Source: Flavobacteriaceae bacterium
GTDB lineage: Bacteria; Bacteroidota; Bacteroidia; Flavobacteriales; Flavobacteriaceae
Assembly (NCBI GenBank): GCA_020435965.1
Contig: JAGQYS010000006.1
Span: 74,948 to 138,947 of the forward strand
DNA: 64,000 bases
Direction: 5' to 3'
Made by a program: the position numbers and the translations under genes. This document shows positions 35,162-43,660 of this stretch, in pieces (the stretch's first letter is position 1; each line of letters starts with the position of its first letter). The notes beneath the pieces are model-generated. The model did no database searches. It was not told the DNA's origin and worked only from the letters and a program-made list of their open reading frames with translations.

Positions 35162-35371
35162 ATGATTTACTTCAGATTTGTTTTTTTACTACTTTTTTGT
35201 TTTGAACTTTTTCAAACAAAATTTAAGTATAGACAAGATAAATTTATTTGGTTTTTCATTATACTAATATTTGGAGCTTTTGGATATTTCTATTATTTAG
35301 CAGTTAAAAGAAGGTTGATTGTTAAAAGAAAATTTAATCCTGATTTTAAAATAATCAATCATAAATCGTAA
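35162..35371 (+). CDS. Small membrane protein with PLDc_N-like helices
   Basis: 69 residues: two hydrophobic helices (FRFVFLLLFCFELF and FIWFFIILIFGAFGYFYYLAV) followed by a basic tail, the pattern of the phospholipase D N-terminal (PLDc_N) family of short membrane proteins. Its stop TAA (35369-35371) is directly upstream, in the same frame, of the atypical hemW start, with a single codon (GTC) between. Confidence 0.6.
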   Translation: MIYFRFVFLLLFCFELFQTKFKYRQDKFIWFFIILIFGAFGYFYYLAVKRRLIVKRKFNPDFKIINHKS

Positions 35372-35374
35372 GTC

Positions 35375-36538
35375 ATCGCAGGAATCTACATTCACATACC
35401 ATTTTGCAAACAAGCTTGTCATTACTGTGATTTTCATTTTTCGACGTCATTAAAGAAGAAAGATGAGTTGCTTAACGCATTAGCAAAAGAACTTCAGCTC
35501 AGAAAAAATGAGCTTCAAAACCAAACCGTTGAAACCATATATTTTGGTGGAGGCACACCAAGTTTATTGACGATTGACGAATTACGATTGTTGATTGATG
35601 AAGTATACAATAATTACCATGTTTTTGAAAATCTAGAAATAACCCTTGAAGCTAATCCTGACGATTTATTGTCAGTTCGAGCGCAGTCGAGAACTATTTT
35701 TGAAGACTACAAAGCTATAGGAATCAACAGATTGAGCATTGGAATTCAATCGTTTTTTGAAGACGATTTACAAAGTATGAATCGTGCACATTCAGCTGAA
35801 GAAGCAAAGAAATGCTTAGAATTAGCGACTAAACAGTTTGACAACATTACTATCGATTTAATTTACGGCATTCCAAACATGAGCCTTGAAAAATGGAATG
35901 AAAATTTGCAAATGACTTTTAACTTTGGTGTTGATCACATTTCAAGTTATGCCTTAACGGTTGAACCTAAAACAGCTTTAGATAGTTTTATTAAGAAAGG
36001 GACTTATCCTCCAATTGATGAAGATTTAACCTTGCAACATTTTAATCATTTAATCACTGAAACAGAAAAGCAAGGTTTTATCCATTATGAGATTTCCAAC
36101 TTTGGAAAACCGGATTATTTTTCAAAACACAATACAAGTTATTGGCAAGGGAAATCTTATCTAGGCATTGGTCCTTCTGCACATTCTTTTAATGGGAAAG
36201 AAAGAAGCTGGAATGTTGCAAATAACACCAAGTATATACAAGCAATTCAGCAAAGCACGTTGCCTTCAACAATTGAAACACTTTCAGAAAAAGATCGATT
36301 TAATGAATATGTCATGACAGGATTACGAACCATTTGGGGAATTTCATTAGATAAAATTGAAAACGATTTTGGAGTTAGTTTCAATAAGCATTTACAAGAA
36401 AGTTCCGAGAAATTTGTACAACAAGGTTTCTTAACATTGGCAAGTTGTCACACTGAGCGTAGTCGAAGTGTGCTTAAAGCAACTCAAAAAGGTAAGTTTT
36501 TAATAGACGGAATAGCTTCGGATTTATTTATGATTTGA
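35375..36538 (+). CDS. hemW: Radical SAM family heme chaperone HemW, with ATC start
   Basis: 387 residues if translation starts at ATC 35375, where relatives have ATG: the sequence continues AGIYIHIPFCKQACHYCDF, containing the CX3CX2C iron-sulfur cluster motif. No ATG, GTG or TTG exists between the stop at 35369 and the cluster; the first TTG (35468) would delete it. Other HemW features are IYFGGGTPS, NRLSIGIQSF, IDLIYGIPN and GIGPSAHSF. HemW binds heme and delivers it to respiratory enzymes. Two REP-like palindromes are inserted in frame (35674-35695 and 36449-36472), adding LSVRAQSRT and CHTERSRSV. The start may be a true non-canonical codon, a point mutation, or a base error. Confidence 0.85.
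   Translation: MAGIYIHIPFCKQACHYCDFHFSTSLKKKDELLNALAKELQLRKNELQNQTVETIYFGGGTPSLLTIDELRLLIDEVYNNYHVFENLEITLEANPDDLLSVRAQSRTIFEDYKAIGINRLSIGIQSFFEDDLQSMNRAHSAEEAKKCLELATKQFDNITIDLIYGIPNMSLEKWNENLQMTFNFGVDHISSYALTVEPKTALDSFIKKGTYPPIDEDLTLQHFNHLITETEKQGFIHYEISNFGKPDYFSKHNTSYWQGKSYLGIGPSAHSFNGKERSWNVANNTKYIQAIQQSTLPSTIETLSEKDRFNEYVMTGLRTIWGISLDKIENDFGVSFNKHLQESSEKFVQQGFLTLASCHTERSRSVLKATQKGKFLIDGIASDLFMI
35674..35695. repeat. REP-like palindrome inside hemW (first)
   Basis: AGTTCGAGCGCAGTCGAGAA and two more bases form an imperfect palindrome (AGTTC/GAACT outer arms), preceded by TGTC. It is translated as SVRAQSRT and sits where relatives have a plain helix linking LEANPDDL to the next helix. Confidence 0.75.
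36449..36472. repeat. REP-like palindrome inside hemW (second)
   Basis: CACACTGAGCGTAGTCGAAG plus TGTG, with arms CACACT/AGTGTG, the well-known CHTERSRSV-coding repeat of Flavobacteriaceae. It adds about nine residues near the C-terminus without breaking the frame. Confidence 0.8.
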
Positions 36539-36539
36539 T

Positions 36540-36547
36540 TATATTTG
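36540..36547 (+). promoter_or_regulatory. -7 element immediately before the cyclase gene
   Basis: TATATTTG matches TAnnTTTG exactly and ends four bases before the ATG at 36552, so the transcript could be leaderless. No clear -33 element was seen. Confidence 0.4.
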
Positions 36548-36551
36548 AGAC

Positions 36552-37301
36552 ATGCTCGCAACCATACAGTACAATTCACAAAAATTAAAAATAGATTTAT
36601 CAAAACCATTGGATATTTCAATGCCATTGAGAGCATCCAAAAAAAATGTCAATGCTTGGTACATTGATGAACCAACCATAGAGCCTGTGGTTCTTGATGG
36701 CTGGACAGCTTCAGTTGAAGAAGGAGCGTCCATTAATTTTAATAATATTACATTTAATCCACATGCTCATGGTACTCATACAGAATGCGTTGGACATATT
36801 ACCAAAAAAGTTCATAGCATCAACAAAAATTTAAAACAATTTTTCTTTTTAGCTGAAGTGATTACAGTTGCTCCTGAGAATTATAATGAAGACTATATTA
36901 TTTCAAAAAAACAACTACAGTTTGCGCTCGGGAATAAAAAAAGAGAGGCGTTAGTAATAAGAACAATGCCAAATACAAGAGAGAAGCTATCACATCAATA
37001 TTCCAATACCAATTGGCCCTATTTCCAAAAAGATGCGATGGAATATTTGGTCAAAAAAGGAATAAAACATTTGTTAATTGATTTGCCAAGTATTGATAGA
37101 GAGAAAGATGAAGGAGAATTACTCTGCCATAATACCTTTTGGAACACCAAAGGGAAACTAAGAATGGATGCGACCATTACAGAACTGATTTATTTAGAAA
37201 ACAAAATTGAGGATGGTAAGTACTTTTTAAATTTACAAATTGCACCTTTTGAAAATGATGCTTCGCCAAGCAAACCTATTTTATATAAAATTGAAGACTG
37301 A
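36552..37301 (+). CDS. Cyclase family protein (kynurenine formamidase-like)
   Basis: 249 residues of the metal-dependent cyclase/KynB fold: DLSKPLDISMPL near the N-terminus and NPHAHGTHTECVGH (the HXGTHXD motif with Glu in place of Asp), plus HLLIDLPSIDRE. Members hydrolyse N-formylkynurenine or cyclic amides and esters. It overlaps the MmcQ gene by one base. The substrate is not evident, and no other tryptophan catabolic gene is nearby. Confidence 0.85.
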   Translation: MLATIQYNSQKLKIDLSKPLDISMPLRASKKNVNAWYIDEPTIEPVVLDGWTASVEEGASINFNNITFNPHAHGTHTECVGHITKKVHSINKNLKQFFFLAEVITVAPENYNEDYIISKKQLQFALGNKKREALVIRTMPNTREKLSHQYSNTNWPYFQKDAMEYLVKKGIKHLLIDLPSIDREKDEGELLCHNTFWNTKGKLRMDATITELIYLENKIEDGKYFLNLQIAPFENDASPSKPILYKIED

Positions 37302-37669
37302 TGCACATCGATCAAGTACGAGAATATTGCCTCTCTAAAAAGGCTGCAACAGAAAGTTTTCCGTTCGATGAAAACACACTTGTATTTAAGGTAATGAACA
37401 AAATGTTTTTAATGGCACCATTGGATAAATGGGATAAAGGCGAAGCTTCAGTAACTGTGAAATGTGATCCAGATTATACGATAGAATTAAGAGACCAATA
37501 TGAAAGTGTTTACGCTGGCCCTTACGTAAGTAATAAACATTGGAATACCTTGGCGCTTTATAAAAATGAATTACCTCCAAAGTTGGTATTGCAACTCATA
37601 GACCATAGCTATGATATGGTTGTAAAAGGAATGACAAAAAAAATGAGGAATGAATTAGAAGCTCTTTAA
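37301..37669 (+). CDS. MmcQ/YjbR family DNA-binding-fold protein
   Basis: 122 residues with the CyaY-like fold of the family: REYCLSKKAATESFPFDENT at the N-terminus, VFKVMNKMFLM, VTVKCDP and a C-terminal LIDHSYDMVVKGMTKK. The family is small, double-wing-like and of unclear function. It starts within the stop of the cyclase gene (TGATG). Confidence 0.9.
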   Translation: MHIDQVREYCLSKKAATESFPFDENTLVFKVMNKMFLMAPLDKWDKGEASVTVKCDPDYTIELRDQYESVYAGPYVSNKHWNTLALYKNELPPKLVLQLIDHSYDMVVKGMTKKMRNELEAL

Positions 37670-37719
37670 AGACGTATAAAAACCTTTAAGTTGTATAATT
37701 GCATCATCAAAAAACAATC

Positions 37720-38298
37720 ATGAGTATAGAACGAGAACTACAAAAAAGAAGTCATTATAAGTGTGAATTATGTGGTAATGAAGAACAACTTCAAGTTTAT
37801 GTTGTACCACCTTCAAAAAATGAAGATTTAGACCATGCCTTAATTGCTTGTGCCACTTGTGTCAATCAAATTGAAGATCCAGAAGCAGTTGATGCAAATC
37901 ATTGGAGATGCTTAAATGATAGTATGTGGAGTGAGCATAAACCAGTTCAAGTAATGGCTTGGAGAATGCTTACAAGATTAAAAGCAGAAGGTTGGCCTCA
38001 AGATTTATTGGACATGATGTATCTTGATGAAGAAACCTTAGAATTTGCAAAAGCAACAGGCGAAGGAGTAGATGACTCCAATAAAATTGTGCATCGTGAT
38101 GTTAATGGAGTCATTTTGGAAGCTGGAGATTCTGTTGTACTCATTAAAGACCTTAAAGTAAAAGGATCAAGTATGGTTGCAAAGCAAGGAACAGCTGTGA
38201 GACGTATTTCGTTAGACCACAATAATCCAGAATATATTGAAGGTAAAGTTGATGGTCAGCATATTGTTATCATTACACAATACGTCAAAAAAATCTAA
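37720..38298 (+). CDS. PhnA domain zinc-ribbon protein
   Basis: 192 residues from ATG 37720, preferred over the upstream TTG 37699 because the ATG gives the normal family N-terminus MSIERELQKRSHYKCELCG. An N-terminal zinc ribbon (Cys15, Cys18, Cys44, Cys47) is followed by a central helical part and a C-terminal PhnA SH3-like barrel (VHRDVNGVILEAGDSVVLIKDLKVKG split, about 125-190). The PhnA name stems from phosphonate operons, but the protein's function is unknown and no phosphonate genes are near. It converges with the AraC gene with one base between. Confidence 0.9.
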   Translation: MSIERELQKRSHYKCELCGNEEQLQVYVVPPSKNEDLDHALIACATCVNQIEDPEAVDANHWRCLNDSMWSEHKPVQVMAWRMLTRLKAEGWPQDLLDMMYLDEETLEFAKATGEGVDDSNKIVHRDVNGVILEAGDSVVLIKDLKVKGSSMVAKQGTAVRRISLDHNNPEYIEGKVDGQHIVIITQYVKKI

Positions 38299-38299
38299 T

Positions 38300-39148
38300 T
38301 TATGGAGTCTTTAATTTTCGATATTCTGAAGGCGCCAAATGCTTGACAGCTTTAAACTGTCTGTTAAAATTTGAGATATTGTTGAATCCAGATTTTTCAG
38401 CTACTTCAGCAATTGACAACGCTTCTTTTGAGAGCAATAATTTACAAGCATGTTCAGTACGTAATTCGTTTAAGAATCTAAAATAGGATTTATTAGTGCG
38501 CTTTTTGAAATATTTACAAAACGCATTTTTGGTCATCACTGCTACTTTTGAAATAGCATCAAGACTAATAGGTTTATTAAAATGATGCATGGTATAATCC
38601 ATAACATCTCGCATTCGTTTCCCTTCACTATCAGTATACTTCTTGTCATAGATAAAAGACGATAATGGCTGCGACTTAGCTCTAGATAATATTTTTAAAA
38701 TCTCTAATAGAATAATAAACCTTTGAAACTTGCTTGCTCCATTTAATTGCGCAAACTTATATTCAAGTTTGTTTGATTTTATAGACACCTTAAAACCATA
38801 GTTCACTTTTTTAAAAAATGTTCTAAGCTCCCTGAGTTCTTCCAAATCAAAAAATGAGCTGCCAAAAGCAGAGACTGAAAAAAAAAGAGTCAACATAACA
38901 GATGTTTTATTTGAAGAAGTATCACTTTTAAAAACATGAGGTAAATTACTCCCAATGGCTATTACGTCTCCTTTTTTATAATAGTTAATTGTGTCGCCAA
39001 CAATTAAAGTGCCTTCACCTTTATCAATAAAACTTACCTGAATTTCTTCATGTTGGTGAAACTTATCATAAAATTTCAATTCCTTGTCTTCCTGATAAAC
39101 CAAAGCGTCATGTTCAGGTTTAGGAATTTTAAAAGGGAGCACTTTCAT
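38300..39148 (-). CDS. AraC-family regulator, probable controller of hydroxyproline operon
   Basis: 282 residues: an N-terminal cupin (KFHQHEEIQVSFIDKGEG, GDVIAIGSNLPHVF) for ligand sensing and a C-terminal AraC double helix-turn-helix (LDAISKVAVMTKNAFCKYFK; AEVAEKSGFNNISNFNRQFK). It is divergent from the hydroxyproline operon over a 160-base region, which implies local control. The likely inducer is hydroxyproline or an intermediate of its breakdown; this is inferred from position only. Confidence 0.9.
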   Translation of the reverse strand: MKVLPFKIPKPEHDALVYQEDKELKFYDKFHQHEEIQVSFIDKGEGTLIVGDTINYYKKGDVIAIGSNLPHVFKSDTSSNKTSVMLTLFFSVSAFGSSFFDLEELRELRTFFKKVNYGFKVSIKSNKLEYKFAQLNGASKFQRFIILLEILKILSRAKSQPLSSFIYDKKYTDSEGKRMRDVMDYTMHHFNKPISLDAISKVAVMTKNAFCKYFKKRTNKSYFRFLNELRTEHACKLLLSKEALSIAEVAEKSGFNNISNFNRQFKAVKHLAPSEYRKLKTP

Positions 39149-39279
39149 TTTATATCACCTCTAATTTAATGTTAAAAAATACGCAAATAATATTCAAATA
39201 TACAATATCATAAATTAAACAGGATAATATAGTACATATATTGGATAAAAAGACATTATTTATTGACCATAAGCTGTGC

Positions 39280-39287
39280 TAATTTTG
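39280..39287 (+). promoter_or_regulatory. -7 element of the hydroxyproline operon
   Basis: TAATTTTG matches TAnnTTTG exactly, and a start near 39291 fits the ATG at 39309 rather than a GTG at 39276. No TTTG is seen at the correct -33 spacing, consistent with activation by the divergent AraC protein. The rest of the 39149-39308 region is AT-rich without clear repeats. Confidence 0.5.
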
Positions 39288-39308
39288 TATAACATTAATT
39301 TAATTACA

Positions 39309-40265
39309 ATGAGTTTAAAATGGAATGGCGTTATGCCAGCTGTGTTTACATGGTTGAAAGAGTCAAAATCTGGCGCTCTTGAAATTGACTTTGATGCAAC
39401 ACAAAAACAAGCTGCAGGTATTTTAAAAGTTCAAGGAAAGGGAGGAAGCAGAATGAACGGACTTGTTGGTTCTGGAACACTTGGCGAGAATAGCTATTTG
39501 AGCACAAAGCAGCGTCTTTCCTTACTTAAATCTCTTTCTGAGGTTGCTAAAGATTATAATGTACCTTTAATAAGTGGTGCAGCAGCAGAAACTAAAGAAG
39601 AACTTGCCAAAATCGTTGAAGGACTTGCAATAGCTGGTGTAGACACCGTAATGGTTATGCCGCCAAAAACTAAAGCTGTTCCTTCTAATGAAGAAATGTA
39701 TTCGTACTATGAGCTTGCAGAATCCACTGCAAGAGGTGCAGGTGTATCAGTAATGCCTTATAACAATCCTGATGCAGCTGGTTATCATGCGCTTTCAACA
39801 GAGCTTCTTCTAAAACTTGCTCAACTACCCAATATAAGTGCCCTTAAAATATCTACAATTGATGTTTCAATTATTGAAACGATGATGTTGGCAAACAAAG
39901 ATTTAAAAATTTTGGCAGGTGTTGATACTGTAACGGTACATGCAGGACTTGCTGGTGCATGTGGTGGAATTACAGGAGTTGGTTGTATTTTTCCAAAAGC
40001 TAGTGTTAGCATGCAGGAATATGTTTCAAACGGACAATGGGCCGAAGCAAATAAAATTTCTCAGGCATTGAATTCCATCTCGTATTTAGATGCTCAGCCA
40101 CTACTTATGGAATATCTTAAGCTTGCTATGGGAATTCATCATAATGATGTTGCTGGAGGACTTCGTACCTTTGGTAAGAAATTAACTCAATACGAAATTG
40201 ATGATGTCCGAGCAAGATATATTCTGGCAAAAGAAAGACTTGAAGTTCTGGATTTAATAGGTTAA
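39309..40265 (+). CDS. DHDPS-family protein, probable pyrroline-4-hydroxy-2-carboxylate deaminase
   Basis: 318 residues of the dihydrodipicolinate synthase/NAL aldolase family: GSGTLGE (55-61), MPYNNP with Tyr151, and ISALKIST with Schiff-base Lys180. In hydroxyproline catabolism this family member deaminates and dehydrates 1-pyrroline-4-hydroxy-2-carboxylate to alpha-ketoglutarate semialdehyde. The next gene encodes the matching semialdehyde dehydrogenase, and an epimerase and a D-amino-acid dehydrogenase follow, which fixes this role better than lysine synthesis. ATG 39309 is chosen because the promoter overlaps the GTG at 39276. Confidence 0.85.
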   Translation: MSLKWNGVMPAVFTWLKESKSGALEIDFDATQKQAAGILKVQGKGGSRMNGLVGSGTLGENSYLSTKQRLSLLKSLSEVAKDYNVPLISGAAAETKEELAKIVEGLAIAGVDTVMVMPPKTKAVPSNEEMYSYYELAESTARGAGVSVMPYNNPDAAGYHALSTELLLKLAQLPNISALKISTIDVSIIETMMLANKDLKILAGVDTVTVHAGLAGACGGITGVGCIFPKASVSMQEYVSNGQWAEANKISQALNSISYLDAQPLLMEYLKLAMGIHHNDVAGGLRTFGKKLTQYEIDDVRARYILAKERLEVLDLIG

Positions 40266-40341
40266 GTCTTTTAAATATTAAAAAAAGAGAAAGATTCGTT
40301 TTTATAGAAGGTACAATAAAACATTTAAAAAATAAGTGAAG

Positions 40342-41922
40342 ATGATTACAGGAAAAAATTATATTGGAAATACACTTTCAGCCAAAGGCAATAAAACCTA
40401 CAAAACATTCAATCCTCAATTAAATATTGAGAACGAACATACATTCTCTGAAGCAACTTCAGATGAAATAAACGAAGCAGTTGAATTGGCTGCAAAAGCA
40501 TTTAAGAGTTTTAGAAGTACTTCTGGAAAGCAAAAAGCAGATTTTCTGAATGCAATTGCCGATGAAATTTTGGCACTTGATGACGAACTTATAAACGTGT
40601 ATTGTTCAGAATCTGGATTGCCAGAAGGAAGAGCAAAAGGAGAACGAGGACGAACCGTATATCAATTACGCACATTTGCCGATTTAGTCACAGATGGTTC
40701 TTGGGTTGAAGCTGCCATAGATACTGCAATTCCTGATAGAGAACCATTACCGAAATCTGATATTCGTAAAATGAATATTCCTTTAGGTCCAATTGTGGTT
40801 TTTGGAGCGAGTAATTTCCCATTAGCATATTCAACAGCAGGAGGAGATACTGCAGCAGCTTTGGCAGCAGGTTGTCCAGTCATTGTAAAATCGCATCCAA
40901 TGCATGCTGGAACAGGTGAATTAGTGGCTTCAGCCATTATAAAAGCTGCAAATAAGACAAACATGCCAAATGGTGTGTTTTCAAATTTAAACAGCTCAGG
41001 TATTGAAGTTGGTGTGCAATTGGTTAAACATCCAGAGATGAAAGCAGTTGGTTTTACAGGAAGTATTCGTGGTGGACGTGCTTTGTTTGATTTAGCAGCA
41101 CAACGTGAAGAACCAATTCCAGTTTTTGCTGAAATGGGAAGTATAAATCCAGTCATAATGCTGCCAAATGCATTAAAAAACAGAAGCGAATCTTTGGCTA
41201 AAACCTATGCAGGCTCTATCACACTTGGTACAGGACAATTTTGTACAAATCCAGGTTTAATTATTGGGATTAAAGGATATGATTTAACAAACTTTATCTC
41301 AACCTTAGCTAATGAAATCGTAAAAATAGAACCATCATGTATGTTGCACCCAAATATTTATGGTGCTTATGAAAGCAATAAGGCAAAAGCTTTGGCTCAA
41401 CCTGAATTAAGTGTTGTCGCAAATTACGATACAGATGTAAAAGAAAATTATGCTAGACAAGTCATTACTACTGTAGAAGGCAAAACTTTTTTAGCCAACA
41501 CAACACTCCATCAAGAAGTTTTTGGACCTTTCTCAATGGTGGTTCAATGTGAAAATATTGAGCAAATGGAGACCATAATCAGTAACCTTGAAGGCCAACT
41601 TACAGGAACGTTAATAGCTGATGACGAAGCAGAAAAGTATGCTAATATTATTTCAGCATTACAAAATAGAGTTGGTCGTATAATTTATAATGGTGTACCA
41701 ACAGGCGTTGAGGTTTGTCCTTCTATGGTTCATGGTGGACCATATCCTGCGTCAACCGATAGTCGTTTTACAGCTGTTGGTATTAACTCCATAAAGCGTT
41801 GGGTGAGACCTTTCAGTTTTCAGGATTGGCCAAATAACTTGCTTCCAGATGAATTAAAAAACGAAAACCCTTTAGGAATCTCACGCAATGTAGATGGCAA
41901 GCTAACGAATCAAAAAATTTAA
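40342..41922 (+). CDS. Alpha-ketoglutarate semialdehyde dehydrogenase (NADP+)
   Basis: 526 residues of the aldehyde dehydrogenase superfamily, 2,5-dioxovalerate group: FGASNFPLAYSTAGGDTA (Asn158), Glu264 in FAEMGSINP and catalytic Cys301 in GTGQFCTNPG, ending with VCPSMVHGGPYPASTD, typical of this group. It oxidises alpha-ketoglutarate semialdehyde to alpha-ketoglutarate, the last step of hydroxyproline breakdown. ATG 40342 is preferred to GTG 40336. It lies 76 bases after the deaminase gene. Confidence 0.9.
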   Translation: MITGKNYIGNTLSAKGNKTYKTFNPQLNIENEHTFSEATSDEINEAVELAAKAFKSFRSTSGKQKADFLNAIADEILALDDELINVYCSESGLPEGRAKGERGRTVYQLRTFADLVTDGSWVEAAIDTAIPDREPLPKSDIRKMNIPLGPIVVFGASNFPLAYSTAGGDTAAALAAGCPVIVKSHPMHAGTGELVASAIIKAANKTNMPNGVFSNLNSSGIEVGVQLVKHPEMKAVGFTGSIRGGRALFDLAAQREEPIPVFAEMGSINPVIMLPNALKNRSESLAKTYAGSITLGTGQFCTNPGLIIGIKGYDLTNFISTLANEIVKIEPSCMLHPNIYGAYESNKAKALAQPELSVVANYDTDVKENYARQVITTVEGKTFLANTTLHQEVFGPFSMVVQCENIEQMETIISNLEGQLTGTLIADDEAEKYANIISALQNRVGRIIYNGVPTGVEVCPSMVHGGPYPASTDSRFTAVGINSIKRWVRPFSFQDWPNNLLPDELKNENPLGISRNVDGKLTNQKI

Positions 41923-41938
41923 TTAAAAACATTTTCAT

Positions 41939-43660
41939 ATGAAAAGCTTCAGACCCTTATTAGTTATTTTCTGTTTAGGACTACTGTCCTTTCAGCCACT
42001 TTCAGATTCTGATGAATTAAACGCTATTATTGCCAAATATGAGGCAGAAAGGGAATATGATTTTGATGGTTATGAATCTGTAGAAAACACTGCAAAATAC
42101 TATCAAGCTGAAGCTGACTTTTCAGAGAAATTAAAAGCAGAATTAGAGCAAGTCTCAGAAGATGGCTTGTCTGAAACTGAAAAAATATCTAAGGAATTAT
42201 TATTGTTCGTATTACAAGACAAAATAGATTCTAATACGTATAAAACGTACTTAAATACGATAACTAACGAATCTGCTTTCCATCTCAATTTAAGTAGAAT
42301 GGGAAATAGAACATTCAATAATAAAAACCAAGTTATTGATTATTTAGAGCGACTAGACAATTTGCCAAAACGGATTGACTATAATCTCAATATATTAAGA
42401 GCTTCAATAAAGGAAGGCATGGCTCAGCCTCGAGCTGTCTTTAATAATTATGACGACACATATAACAAACACATCGTTTCAGATATTACTCAAAGTGAAT
42501 TTTATAAACCTTTTTTAAATTTGCCAGAATCACTATCAGCAGCTGAAAAAGATTCTATTATTAAAGCTGCAAAAGTGAGTATTCAAAAAAATGTAGTTGA
42601 TGAGTACAAAAAAATCAGAAGCTTTTTTCAATATGAATATTTTCCAAATACTAGAAAAGGTCTTGGCATTTCAACCACACCAAATGGAAAAGAGTTTTAT
42701 CAAAACAGAATCAATTTTTTTACAACGAGTGATCAATATACTGCTGATGATATTCATCAAATTGGTTTAAATGAAGTCGCTCGCATCAAAGCTGAAATGC
42801 AAAAAATTATTGATGACTTAGGCTTTAAAGGTAGCTTTGCCGAATTTTTAGAGTTCCTCAGAACAGATGAGCAATTCTATCCAAAAACAGCAGATGAATT
42901 GCTAATGTTTGCTCGCGATATTGCAAAAAGAATTGACGCAGAATTGCCTAAATTTTTCAAGACTTTGCCAAGAAAACCTTATGGTGTGGTTCCAGTTCCT
43001 GCTGACCTTGCGCCTAATTATACAGGAGGACGATATTCAGGATCGCGTAGCGAAACAACAGCTGGATTTTATTGGGTAAACACCTATAATTTACCAAGTA
43101 GAACACTCTATACCATTCCTGCTTTAACAGCACACGAGGCAGTTCCTGGACATCATCTACAAATCTCTTTGAATAATGAATTGCCAGAAACTATTCCACA
43201 ATTTAGAAGAAACCTATATCTGTCAGCCTATGGAGAAGGTTGGGGATTGTACTCAGAATATTTAGCTGAAGAAATGGGCATTTACACGACACCTTATGAA
43301 AAGTTCGGACAACTAACTTACGAAATGTGGCGAGCTTGTAGATTGGTGGTTGATACAGGCGTGCATGCAAAAGGGTGGACAAGACAACAAATGTTGGATT
43401 ATATGGCCAAAAACACAGCCCTCTCCATTCATGAAGTAACCACTGAAACAGATCGCTATATATCTTGGCCAGGACAAGCATTGTCATATAAAATAGGAGA
43501 AATAAAAATAAGAGAACTTCGTAAAAAAGCTGAAGAAGCTTTAGGCAATAAATTCAATATTCGTGAATTTCATGAAGTGATTCTTGAAGAAGGAACCGTA
43601 ACACTTTCTATTATGGAAAAACGAATGGATGCTTACATACAGAAAAAACTAAATGAGTAG
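41939..43660 (+). CDS. Exported DUF885 protein, probable metallopeptidase
   Basis: 573 residues with a signal peptide (MKSFRPLLVIFCLGLLSFQP). The DUF885 signature HEAVPGHHLQ at about residues 399-408 is a zinc HEXXH-like helix, followed by LSAYGEGWGLYSEYLAEEMG and the C-terminal PGQALSYKIGEIKI. The family is related to carboxypeptidase Taq-like M32/M3 folds and is widely predicted to be a peptidase. Its position between hydroxyproline genes suggests that it supplies Hyp or Pro peptides in the periplasm. The start of the next gene overlaps its end by eight bases. Confidence 0.88.
   Translation: MKSFRPLLVIFCLGLLSFQPLSDSDELNAIIAKYEAEREYDFDGYESVENTAKYYQAEADFSEKLKAELEQVSEDGLSETEKISKELLLFVLQDKIDSNTYKTYLNTITNESAFHLNLSRMGNRTFNNKNQVIDYLERLDNLPKRIDYNLNILRASIKEGMAQPRAVFNNYDDTYNKHIVSDITQSEFYKPFLNLPESLSAAEKDSIIKAAKVSIQKNVVDEYKKIRSFFQYEYFPNTRKGLGISTTPNGKEFYQNRINFFTTSDQYTADDIHQIGLNEVARIKAEMQKIIDDLGFKGSFAEFLEFLRTDEQFYPKTADELLMFARDIAKRIDAELPKFFKTLPRKPYGVVPVPADLAPNYTGGRYSGSRSETTAGFYWVNTYNLPSRTLYTIPALTAHEAVPGHHLQISLNNELPETIPQFRRNLYLSAYGEGWGLYSEYLAEEMGIYTTPYEKFGQLTYEMWRACRLVVDTGVHAKGWTRQQMLDYMAKNTALSIHEVTTETDRYISWPGQALSYKIGEIKIRELRKKAEEALGNKFNIREFHEVILEEGTVTLSIMEKRMDAYIQKKLNE

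Noticed and set aside
35468..36538. hemW starting at TTG 35468
   Set aside because: Would remove the CX3CX2C cluster motif encoded upstream in the same frame, required for any HemW.
39276..39308. GTG start of the DHDPS-family gene
   Set aside because: The likely -7 promoter element (39280-39287) overlaps it; ATG 39309 begins the conserved sequence.
40662..41156. 164-codon minus-strand ORF
   Set aside because: Lies wholly inside the aldehyde dehydrogenase gene and shows no protein-like features; a shadow frame.
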